A stretch of 18,356 nt of DNA from Candidatus Desantisbacteria bacterium CG1_02_49_89 (GTDB lineage Bacteria; Desantisbacteria; UBA1551). This document shows positions 6,630 to 12,509 of the stretch, piece after piece. How positions within the stretch are numbered: the first letter of the stretch is position 1; each line of letters opens with the position of its first letter. The notes under the pieces are model-generated. The model was not told where the DNA came from. It did not search any database and was given only the letters and a program-made list of their open reading frames with translations. A program made the position numbers and the translations under genes. Where the stretch lies: the NCBI GenBank assembly GCA_001871075.1, contig MNUP01000141.1, positions 1 through 18,356 of the forward strand, read 5' to 3'.

Positions 6630-6992
6630 ATGAAAAGAATAATTTTCACACCATTGCTGATATTCCTTATAATGACGACATCAGGTTTTTTAATGACCGG
6701 GGCGCAGGAGCAGGCCGCGGAGGATTTCAGCCCGGACATTGAAAGCGAACAGGATGCAGAGTTCCTGGAGAGCCTTGACCTGCTGGGAGACGCGGAGCTG
6801 CTGGAAATGCTCATCTCAGACCCCGGGTTCATGGAAGTTTTTGAGGAATTCAGCGAGGACATAGGCATAGGCGAGGAAGAAGTTCCTTTTGACCTCCTCG
6901 GGGAAGCTGGCGCGTTCTCGAAAGCGCAGGAGCTGGGAGGGGACAAAAAGGCTGTTGAAGAAATGGAGAGAGAGCAGGGAGGTGGCAGGTGA
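6630..6992 (+). CDS. Small acidic exported protein of unknown function
   Basis: 120 aa, not recognised. A signal peptide is clear (MKRIIFTPLLIFLIMTTSGF, cleavage near residue 25). The mature part is strikingly acidic and rich in Leu and Phe (SLDLLGDAELLEML, FMEVFEEFSEDIG, GEEEVPFDLLGE), suggesting short amphipathic helices. GGGGGAAG precedes the ATG. Its last codons overlap the GTG start of the FecR-domain gene by 4 nt (GTGA), so the two are translationally coupled. The next protein carries a very basic repeat domain, so a charge-based partnership is possible but not shown. Confidence 0.75.
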   Translation: MKRIIFTPLLIFLIMTTSGFLMTGAQEQAAEDFSPDIESEQDAEFLESLDLLGDAELLEMLISDPGFMEVFEEFSEDIGIGEEEVPFDLLGEAGAFSKAQELGGDKKAVEEMEREQGGGR

Positions 6993-8383
6993 GAAACACA
7001 GCGAGGATCCTATCGGCCGGCATCGCCTGCTTTTTATTCTTGGCCGCCCTGCAGCCCGCGCTTGGCAGTGAAAGGCTGACAAAGCTTATTTATATCGAGG
7101 GGATCGTTGAGGTGCAGAAACCCGGCGCCAGGTTTGCGAAGGCTGAGCTGGACATGCAGCTGGGCAAAGGCGATGTGCTGCGGACCGGCAGCGGTTCGAT
7201 AGCGGAGCTTGAGCTGGATGACGGCAGCTTCGTGAAGATCGGAGAAGAAAGCACGATCGGCATACTTGCGCTTGAAGAAGTGGGGCCGGGGAAAGACAGG
7301 GTATCCCTGTTCAAGCTTATACTGGGGGAGATAAAGGCGACTATACAGAAAGCGCTGGGCAGGCAGGCGAGTTTTGAGGTTCAGACCGCGGCTTGCATAG
7401 CCGGAGTGCGCGGGACGGATTTCACGGTGACCGCGGAGGGCGATGAGGCAGCTGACGTGGAAGTCCTTGAAGGCAGCGTAGCAGTGGAAGGGCTGGGGGA
7501 AAAAGGCGAGCGCGGCGCGCTGTCCGAAGTGAAGGCGGGGCAGAGCACGCGGGTTGAAAAGGGAAAGCCCCCGATGGCCGTACAGAAGATTGAAGCGTAC
7601 CGCAGGGCAAGGTGGGAGCTTTTCGCGAAAAAGAAAAAAATATTCAACTCCGCGAAGGAGCTTGAAAAGGCAAAAATAGCTGCCGATTTCCTCAGGGTAA
7701 AATACGCGCAGGCTGAAGGCGAAAGCCGAAAGGCCCTGCTGAAACAGGCGGAAGGCCTGAAGAAAGCGGTGGTTAAAACCGCGCTTGAAATGGAAAAGGC
7801 AAACAAAGATTTCATCAAAGACAAAGAAAAGCTTGACAGGGAGACCGCGAAGGCCGTTGCTGACTGGAAAAGACTGCCGCCCGAGAAACGGGCCAAGGCA
7901 AGGATGAATTACGAGATATGGAAGAGCACCGCCCCGCAGCCCGCCTTTGCGCGCAGGGACAGGATGAAGGAGATCCTTGAAAACTGGAAGGACACGCCTC
8001 CACAGGTGAAAGCCGTGATCATCCGCGCGCACAAGGCGTGGAACAGCCTTAAGCCCGAACTGAAAAAGGCAATAATCCTGAAAGTGAGGCAGTTCAGCCA
8101 GCTTCCGCCCTGGGTCAAGAAAAAGATCGTTGACAACTGCCGCAGGTGGAAAGGCCTTCAGCCCGAGGTAAAAAAGAGGATGGTGGAGAACTACGGGAAA
8201 TGGAAAAAACTTCCCCCTGAAAAGAGGGAGGATATAAAGGACAGGATCGAGGATTTCAAGAACCTTCCTCCGGAAAAGAAGCTCCGGATATTAAAATTGC
8301 ACAAGATGTGGCAGAAGGTTCCGCCCAAGATGCGCATGGAATGGATGAAGAAGCATGCTGGCAAACCCCCAAAAAGAAGTTGA
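6989..8383 (+). CDS. Exported FecR-domain protein with nine 18-residue W-x-x-L-P-P repeats
   Basis: 464 aa. Signal peptide (1-26, cleavage ALG-S), then a FecR domain (about 32-190): IYIEGIVEVQKPG, LGKGDVLRTGSGSIAEL, DDGSFVKIGEESTI and TAACIAGVRGTDFTV, a beta-sandwich often tied to ECF sigma signalling or cell-surface structures. A charged coiled-coil-like stretch (about 205-290) follows. Residues 293-458 are nine repeats starting at W293, W311, W333, W351, F369, W387, W405, F423 and W441: eight steps, seven of exactly 18 residues and one of 22. The pattern (W-K-x-L-P-P-E-x-K/R then basic helix) recalls DUF3106, a family also met near ECF sigma genes. Start GTG overlaps the previous stop; GGGAGGTG lies upstream. 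The stop codon lies inside a heptamer array (8379-8413). Confidence 0.85.
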   Translation: MRNTARILSAGIACFLFLAALQPALGSERLTKLIYIEGIVEVQKPGARFAKAELDMQLGKGDVLRTGSGSIAELELDDGSFVKIGEESTIGILALEEVGPGKDRVSLFKLILGEIKATIQKALGRQASFEVQTAACIAGVRGTDFTVTAEGDEAADVEVLEGSVAVEGLGEKGERGALSEVKAGQSTRVEKGKPPMAVQKIEAYRRARWELFAKKKKIFNSAKELEKAKIAADFLRVKYAQAEGESRKALLKQAEGLKKAVVKTALEMEKANKDFIKDKEKLDRETAKAVADWKRLPPEKRAKARMNYEIWKSTAPQPAFARRDRMKEILENWKDTPPQVKAVIIRAHKAWNSLKPELKKAIILKVRQFSQLPPWVKKKIVDNCRRWKGLQPEVKKRMVENYGKWKKLPPEKREDIKDRIEDFKNLPPEKKLRILKLHKMWQKVPPKMRMEWMKKHAGKPPKRS

Positions 8384-8413
8384 AAGTTAAAGGTTGAAGG
8401 TTGAAAGTTGAAA
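8379..8413 (+). repeat. Heptamer array, GTTGAAA type, five units
   Basis: Five consecutive 7-bp units of GTTGAAA or close variants (GTTAAAG, GTTGAAG). The first unit contains the TGA (8381-8383) that ends the FecR-domain gene. Arrays of the same type and the same length (35 bp) occur at 9838-9872 and, inverted, at 17930-17964. Confidence 0.8.
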
Positions 8414-8498
8414 GATTTCCACGAAATCACGAAAGTACCACGAAGACACGAAAAATTCCTTGGACCTCGGAACCTTTAATCCTCGGGACCAGTTTTAA

Positions 8499-8526
8499 AC
8501 TGGATACTGGACACTGGTTACTGGAT
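8499..8526. repeat. Heptamer array, ACTGGAT type, four units
   Basis: Four 7-bp units starting ACTGG with endings AT, AC, TT, AT, then a degenerate fifth. It lies in the 208-nt gap before the His-Pro repeat gene, together with ACGAAATC-type repeats (about 8415-8455) and a CCTCGGAACC word. Confidence 0.75.
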
Positions 8527-8534
8527 ACTATTTC

Positions 8535-8566
8535 GGCGATGCACGACCCGCAAGGGCGATGCACGA
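8535..8566. repeat. 20-bp-spaced direct repeat GGCGATGCACGA
   Basis: GGCGATGCACGA occurs at 8535-8546 and 8555-8566. The second copy ends 26 nt before the start of the His-Pro repeat gene and creates an upstream in-frame ATG that I do not take as the start. Confidence 0.6.
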
Positions 8567-8591
8567 GGAACGAGAAAGAGGAGGTGGGAGA

Positions 8592-9074
8592 ATGAAAAAA
8601 GTAACGGTACTGATTTTAGGAGCGTTGATGTTTGCGGGCAGCATGGCGATCGCGGCTGACGCGGAGAAAAAGATCGACTATTTTGAGGAGTGGGCGAAGG
8701 ATAATCCAGCGCTTGCGGAAGAGCTGGTCATAATCTACAAGGACCATCCCGGATGGCGCGGAGCGATGTGGGGCGACGAAGTAAAGATGAAATGGGTGCT
8801 GGATAACGCGGAAAAGCACCCTATGGCTGCTTTTGTCCTGATGGAGTATGCTGACAACCATCCGGAGTTGACAAAGTGGTGCTGGGAACATCCCGTGTGG
8901 GCGAAACACGCGCTCATTTACGCGGCGGCGCATAAAAGGGCGGTCTTTTTTGCCGCAAAGCATCCAGGGATGGCAAAATGGGTAAAGAACCATCCGGCCA
9001 AGGCAGGCTGGATAAAGAACCATCCTGTCGCGGCGAAGAAAGTAATAAAGCAAAAGGTCAAAGGAAAAAGATAA
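8592..9074 (+). CDS. Exported His-Pro repeat protein of unknown function
   Basis: 160 aa, not recognised. The ATG at 8592 is chosen because a signal peptide starts there (VTVLILGALMFAGSMAIA, cleavage after A21) and GAGGTGGGAG lies just upstream; an in-frame ATG at 8559 would add eleven charged residues in front. The mature protein carries seven His-Pro pairs and one Asn-Pro (Pro at 39, 53, 77, 91, 101, 125, 135, 145), spaced by 14, 24, 14, 10, 24, 10 and 10 residues. Near the C-terminus they form near-perfect decapeptides around AKWVKNHP and AGWIKNHP. Trp/aromatic residues recur between them and the tail is strongly basic. A terminator follows directly. It may belong to the upstream ECF locus, but 208 nt of repeats separate it. 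Confidence 0.75.
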   Translation: MKKVTVLILGALMFAGSMAIAADAEKKIDYFEEWAKDNPALAEELVIIYKDHPGWRGAMWGDEVKMKWVLDNAEKHPMAAFVLMEYADNHPELTKWCWEHPVWAKHALIYAAAHKRAVFFAAKHPGMAKWVKNHPAKAGWIKNHPVAAKKVIKQKVKGKR

Positions 9075-9082
9075 TGAAAAAA

Positions 9083-9119
9083 GGGGCGGCTCAGGTAAAC
9101 GGGCCGCCCTTTTTGTTTT
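9083..9119 (+). terminator. Rho-independent terminator after the His-Pro repeat gene
   Basis: Stem GGGCGGC (9084-9090) / GCCGCCC (9103-9109) with a 12-nt loop, followed by TTTTTGTTTT. An A-run precedes the stem, so it could act in both directions. It begins 9 nt after the stop codon and is the clearest terminator in the window. Confidence 0.88.
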
Positions 9120-9131
9120 CCGGCGCGCTCC

Positions 9132-9160
9132 TTGACATTCCATTCAATCTGTGATATAAT
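9132..9160 (+). promoter_or_regulatory. Consensus sigma-70 promoter with extended -10
   Basis: TTGACA (9132-9137), 17-nt spacer, TATAAT (9155-9160), preceded by TG one base before the -10 (extended -10). Both hexamers are perfect. It should produce a transcript with a roughly 100-nt leader containing R-type hairpin copy 3, ahead of the LiaF-like gene at 9273. Confidence 0.88.
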
Positions 9161-9174
9161 ACAAATGAACTAAT

Positions 9175-9230
9175 GTCCGCCCATCTTTCAGCGAGCGAGA
9201 CCTCGCCCAATTTGTAAAATTGGGCGGGAG
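9175..9230. repeat. R-type double-hairpin repeat, copy 3
   Basis: Begins GTCCGCCCATCTTTCAG, then the core GCGAGACCTCGCCC; stem 2 is CGCCCAATTT-GTA-AAATTGGGCG (10 bp). Its first stem has a mismatch. It falls in the predicted 5' leader of the LiaF-like gene. Confidence 0.75.
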
Positions 9231-9272
9231 CAATGGAGCAATAGAACAATAGATTATAACCGGGGGAGGAAA

Positions 9273-9833
9273 ATGAAAATGTGCTGCTGGGGATGCGGAG
9301 GAGCTTTCTGGGGTGTTGTTCTGGTGATCCTGGGCGTTTTATTCATACTGAGCGCGGTTTTCCATTTCCAGGTGCCTGTATTCAGGATCTTCTTTGCCAT
9401 ACTTTTCATATGGATGGGGATCAGCGTTCTTTCCGGCGGCTGGAGGCACGTAGGAATGGGGTGGCGCGGAGACCGCGGATGGCGCAGCGAAACCGAGGTA
9501 AGGGCCGGCGAAAACGTGCAGAAGGAATACAGCGTCATATTCGGCAAGGGGAACATTGATTTGACAGGCGTCACGGTGAAGGAAGGCACGGTCCAGACAG
9601 AGATAAACACCGTGTTCGGCTCGACTGTCATAAAAATGAATCCCGGTATACCGGCAAAAGTCATCTTGAATTCCGCTTTTTCGTCCGCAAGGATGCCGGA
9701 CGGCAACGTTACCACGTTCGGGGAATATACTTATAAGACCCCGAGCTTCAAAGAAGGCGAGAACGCGCTTATTATTAAGGCGGACGTGGTGTTCGGCTCT
9801 CTTGAAGTCATAGGCGCCGACCTTAAGTTGTAG
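9273..9833 (+). CDS. LiaF-like membrane protein with C-terminal beta (toastrack-like) domain
   Basis: 186 aa. Two membrane helices lie at about 12-31 (FWGVVLVILGVLFILSAVF) and 36-54, separated by a short turn, as in the LiaF/DUF5668-type membrane module. After a Gly/Arg/Trp linker, residues 75-186 form a beta-rich domain (VIFGKGNIDLTG, NTVFGSTVIKM, ADVVFGSLEVIG) typical of the cell-wall-active antibiotics response/LiaF C-terminal domain. In Firmicutes LiaF restrains the LiaRS envelope-stress system; outside them the role is unknown, and no two-component pair is in the window. A Cys cluster at residues 4-8 is unusual. GGGGGAGG precedes the ATG, and a consensus promoter lies 110 nt upstream; the gene appears to be transcribed on its own. 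Confidence 0.82.
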   Translation: MKMCCWGCGGAFWGVVLVILGVLFILSAVFHFQVPVFRIFFAILFIWMGISVLSGGWRHVGMGWRGDRGWRSETEVRAGENVQKEYSVIFGKGNIDLTGVTVKEGTVQTEINTVFGSTVIKMNPGIPAKVILNSAFSSARMPDGNVTTFGEYTYKTPSFKEGENALIIKADVVFGSLEVIGADLKL

Positions 9834-9837
9834 CGCA

Positions 9838-9872
9838 GTTAAAAGTTGAAAGTTGAACGTTGAAAGTTAAAA
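9838..9872 (+). repeat. Heptamer array, GTTGAAA type, five units
   Basis: Five 7-bp units (three GTTGAA-type flanked by GTTAAAA on both sides), starting 4 nt after the LiaF-like stop codon. The decamer array at 9873-9902 follows without a gap. Confidence 0.8.
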
Positions 9873-9902
9873 AATCCGTGCAAATCAGTGGCAATCTGTG
9901 TC
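9873..9902. repeat. Decamer array, AATCCGTGCA type, three units
   Basis: Three 10-bp units of the form AATC-N-GTG-NN. They end 7 nt before the ATG of the barrel gene, occupying the place where a Shine-Dalgarno sequence would be expected. Two similar units occur at 10781-10800. Confidence 0.7.
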
Positions 9903-9909
9903 TAATTTT

Positions 9910-10734
9910 ATGAAGAAGATTATTATTTTGATTTTTTTGGTTTTGCTTGTGTCCACGGCGGCGAGTGCGGAGGTGCAGGTTTCGGACAACCTGACATACG
10001 GCTTCGGCGGATACGTTGGCAACTACACCGATGTTATTGCCGGGCTTCCTTTGGACTTCAACCTGCAGGGCAGTTTTTTGGTTTCCTCGTCGTCCGGAGT
10101 CAGGTCGCTCGCGTTCACCGCAGGCGGCGGCAAGGATTTTTTCTACCAGATGATGTCCCTGAACGCGCTTTATACGGGAAACCGCTCCGGCACCTATCTG
10201 TTTGACGGTCTTGATGCCGCGTTTTCAGTCCGCCCGTTCATGATACTGACCACTTTCGCGGACATCCAGCTGGAAATCGGTTATGCATACACAAACCATA
10301 CGTTAACAACCATACCCAAAAGCACTTCCTCCCAGTCGCTGAGGCTCGGTATGGGCCTGGGGATCCTGCAGACCATAAACTTTGCTGTTTCCTATTCTTA
10401 TTACCGCTATCCGGATATACCCGAGAACCTGCTTGCGCAGATCTCCCAGTATGCGTACTGGAGCCCTGCGCTTGCGGGCGTTGTGTCGGTCGTATCCGGT
10501 TTCCCGGCTGAATCAGTTGATGCAGGGTACTCGCAGCTTTTCTTTGAGGCCTTGAATTCCTACGTGAATTACAGTTTCTTAAGATACGTGACAAACGACG
10601 TGATGAGCTCGCTTACGGCAGGCGCGGATTACTATGTCCTTGAAAACCTCAGCCTGGGCGGTTCCTACAGCGTTTCCTTCTCTCAGGGTTCGGCTTCGCA
10701 GTATATCTCCGTTTCTACCGCCATTAATTTTTAA
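9910..10734 (+). CDS. Predicted outer-membrane beta-barrel protein
   Basis: 274 aa from the ATG at 9910. A clear signal peptide (KKIIILIFLVLLVSTAASA, cleavage ASA-E) is followed by alternating amphipathic strands (LTYGFGGYVGNYTDV, SLRLGMGLGILQTINFAVSY, LSLGGSYSVSFSQG) and ends in Phe (VSTAINF), the usual C-terminal signal for BAM-assisted insertion. No family is recognised. An in-frame GTG at 9898 lies inside a decamer repeat and would place polar residues before the signal peptide, so I prefer the ATG, though neither start has a recognisable Shine-Dalgarno. A promoter is not visible; it may be read from the LiaF-like gene 76 nt upstream. Confidence 0.75.
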   Translation: MKKIIILIFLVLLVSTAASAEVQVSDNLTYGFGGYVGNYTDVIAGLPLDFNLQGSFLVSSSSGVRSLAFTAGGGKDFFYQMMSLNALYTGNRSGTYLFDGLDAAFSVRPFMILTTFADIQLEIGYAYTNHTLTTIPKSTSSQSLRLGMGLGILQTINFAVSYSYYRYPDIPENLLAQISQYAYWSPALAGVVSVVSGFPAESVDAGYSQLFFEALNSYVNYSFLRYVTNDVMSSLTAGADYYVLENLSLGGSYSVSFSQGSASQYISVSTAINF

Positions 10735-10859
10735 AATTAGTTTATAGAGTTTACAAAGTCTATAAGTTTATATAGTTTAAAATCCGTGGAAATCCGTGGC
10801 TTATTTACTTGACCCCTGCTGGGGTCTTCGTCTCTGAGTTTGAATGTGGGGTTTTTTCC

Positions 10860-10887
10860 TTGACAAATCTAAAAATATTTATATAAT
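10860..10887 (+). promoter_or_regulatory. Sigma-70 promoter of the degP-like gene
   Basis: TTGACA (10860-10865), 16-nt spacer, TATAAT (10882-10887), both perfect. The region through CATATACAA resembles the promoter-like sequence at 18064-18106. Confidence 0.82.
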
Positions 10888-10913
10888 GTAGTATACCATA
10901 TACAAAATCCGCA

Positions 10914-10948
10914 CATAGCATATGGCACATCGCTTATCGCTAATCGTC
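10914..10948. repeat. Heptamer array, TATCGCT type, five units
   Basis: Five 7-bp units (CATCGCT, TATCGCT and variants), ending 14 nt before the degP ATG and so inside its mRNA leader. Read on the other strand the units (GATTAGC, GATAAGC) match those of the array at 18319-18353. Confidence 0.7.
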
Positions 10949-10962
10949 TGAAAGGAAAACGA

Positions 10963-12399
10963 ATGCTTAGGCATAGGAAATTTCTGCCAATTCTTTTCTT
11001 GATTTTTTGTTTTTCCATTACACGTTACACGTTACACGTTACACGAATCTGCTCCGCAGCCGACGCCAACGTGCTCAGCGACCTGCAGGACTCGTTCGCG
11101 CGCATAGCTGAATCCGCAAAACCTGCCGTAGTGAACATTTCCTCAACCAGGATCGAAAGAACGCAGCTGTATTCCTACAGGAGCCCTTTCGGGGAAGAAG
11201 ACCCTTTTGACGAATTTTTCAGGCATTTCTTCGGTCCGGAATACGGAACAAGGAAGCAGCAGAGCATCGGCTCCGGGGTCATAATTGACAAAAGAGGTTA
11301 TGTGCTCACCAACTACCACGTTGTTGAAAGGGCAAGCGACATACAGGTCGCGCTGGGGGACGGAAGGAACAAGAAGTCGTATCCCGGCAAGATAGTCGGA
11401 AAGGATTCCCGCACAGACCTCGCTGTTATCAAGATAGAGCCAAAAAAGAACGAAGATTTCCCCACGGTGCCGCTGGGAGATTCGGACAAAATAAGGATCG
11501 GTGACTGGGCGGTCGCGCTGGGAAGCCCTTTCGGCCTGGAGCACACGCTTACGGTCGGGGTCATAAGCGCGAAACGCCAGAATGTTACGATCCAGAACAA
11601 CACGTATGAGGACCTGATACAGACCGACGCTTCCATAAATCCGGGAAACAGCGGCGGACCGCTCCTCAACCTTAAGGGCAAGGTCATCGGGATAAACACC
11701 GCGATCGTTTCCCCGAGCGGCGGCTTTGTGGGTGTCGGGTTCGCGATACCGATAAACAAGGCAAAGGAAATACTGGAAGACCTTATAGAAAAAGGAAAAG
11801 TGACCAGGGGCTACCTGGGGGTCAAAACCCAGGATATTACGGACGAACTTGTAAGATCCTTCGGGCTTCCGGGCATTGAAGGAGCGCTTGTAAGCGAGGT
11901 GATCCAGGGAGAAGCCGCGGAAAAAGCGGGCGTGAAGCGCGGGGATGTCATTGTGCAGGCCGGAGACAAACCGATCCAGAATTCAAACGACCTGAGATCC
12001 GCCATAGGAAGGACGCAGCCCGGGAAGAAAATAACTCTTAAAATAATCCGCAGCAAGAAAGAGATCGCGGTAGAAGCAGCGCTGGGAAAAGCGCCGGAAG
12101 AGGAAGGCGAGGCTGCTGCCAGGGAAGAGGCAAAGGAAGAGCGTATCGGCATAACCGTGAAGAACTCAAAAGTCCAATTGGATCCCTTGGGGAAAAGCGT
12201 GGTAGTGTCAAAGGTCGAGCCTGGCAGTTCCGCCCAGGACGCGGGCATCGCTGAAGGCGACATCATAAAGGAAGTCAATAATAAAGAAATAAAAGATGTT
12301 TCGGATTTTGAAAGCGGGATGAAGGACGCAAAAGACACGGTACTCCTGCTCATCAAGCGCGGGACTTCGATGCTGTACGTGGCGGTCGAATTGAAATAA
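10963..12399 (+). CDS. degP: DegP/HtrA-family periplasmic serine protease
   Basis: 478 aa. Trypsin-like domain with the triad His119 (TNYHVV), Asp152 (SRTDLAV) and Ser230 (NPGNSGGPLL), then PDZ1 (about 283-375: RGYLGV, AGVKRGDVIVQAGDKPI), an acidic Glu/Ala linker (376-393) and PDZ2 (about 394-478: AGIAEGDIIKEVNNKEI). It degrades or refolds damaged envelope proteins. The N-terminus has a hydrophobic core (FLPILFLIFCFSI), but the region before the likely cleavage site (CSA-ADA) is encoded by four perfect copies of the heptamer TTACACG (11018-11045), giving an odd TRYTLHVTR stretch. AAGGA upstream supports the ATG at 10963. It has its own promoter. Envelope genes lie on both sides. Confidence 0.95.
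   Translation: MLRHRKFLPILFLIFCFSITRYTLHVTRICSAADANVLSDLQDSFARIAESAKPAVVNISSTRIERTQLYSYRSPFGEEDPFDEFFRHFFGPEYGTRKQQSIGSGVIIDKRGYVLTNYHVVERASDIQVALGDGRNKKSYPGKIVGKDSRTDLAVIKIEPKKNEDFPTVPLGDSDKIRIGDWAVALGSPFGLEHTLTVGVISAKRQNVTIQNNTYEDLIQTDASINPGNSGGPLLNLKGKVIGINTAIVSPSGGFVGVGFAIPINKAKEILEDLIEKGKVTRGYLGVKTQDITDELVRSFGLPGIEGALVSEVIQGEAAEKAGVKRGDVIVQAGDKPIQNSNDLRSAIGRTQPGKKITLKIIRSKKEIAVEAALGKAPEEEGEAAAREEAKEERIGITVKNSKVQLDPLGKSVVVSKVEPGSSAQDAGIAEGDIIKEVNNKEIKDVSDFESGMKDAKDTVLLLIKRGTSMLYVAVELK
11018..11045 (+). repeat. Intragenic heptamer array TTACACG, four perfect units
   Basis: Four identical 7-bp units inside the degP signal-peptide region (codons 19-28). As 7 is not a multiple of 3, gain or loss of one unit would shift the frame after about 28 codons. 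Confidence 0.9.
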
Positions 12400-12401
12400 C
12401 C

Positions 12402-12483
12402 GTCGTAAGTCGTACGTCGATCGTTGAATTAGAAAATTTTTTTACGTACGACCCGCTAGGGAGACGTATGACGTACGACTGAT
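12402..12483. repeat. Facing GTCGTAC-type heptamer arrays with 11-bp perfect inverted repeat
   Basis: Left array 12402-12429, four units (GTCGTAA, GTCGTAC and variants). Right array 12463-12483, three units in inverse orientation (GACGTAT, GACGTAC and a variant). AGTCGTACGTC (12408-12418) is the exact reverse complement of 12470-12480. A T-run at 12437-12443 lies inside the loop, so this is not a standard terminator. Confidence 0.7.
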
Positions 12484-12509
12484 AAATAAAATCATAAAAG
12501 GATGTGGAC

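Larger units (their letters stand above)
10735..10962. other. Intergenic region before degP
   Basis: 228 nt. After the barrel gene come an AT-rich GTTTATA-like imperfect repeat (about 10739-10778), two decamers AATCCGTGGA/AATCCGTGGC (10781-10800), a short GACCCC-TGCT-GGGGTC hairpin (10811-10826) without a proper T-run, the degP promoter and a heptamer array. Confidence 0.6.

Noticed and set aside
7034-8032. Long open frame on the minus strand (332 codons)
   Set aside because: It lies wholly across the FecR-domain gene, lacks recognisable domains and a plausible start, and its composition follows from the repeats on the other strand.
8559-8591. Upstream ATG for the His-Pro repeat gene
   Set aside because: It would put eleven charged residues before the signal peptide and lies in a direct repeat; the ATG at 8592 has a good Shine-Dalgarno.
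8401-8595. 64-codon open frame upstream of the His-Pro repeat gene
   Set aside because: Runs through repeat arrays and overlaps the Shine-Dalgarno region of the next gene.
12402-12483. Rho-independent terminator of degP
   Set aside because: The inverted repeat has a 51-nt loop and no T-tract after the stem; the T-run is inside the loop.
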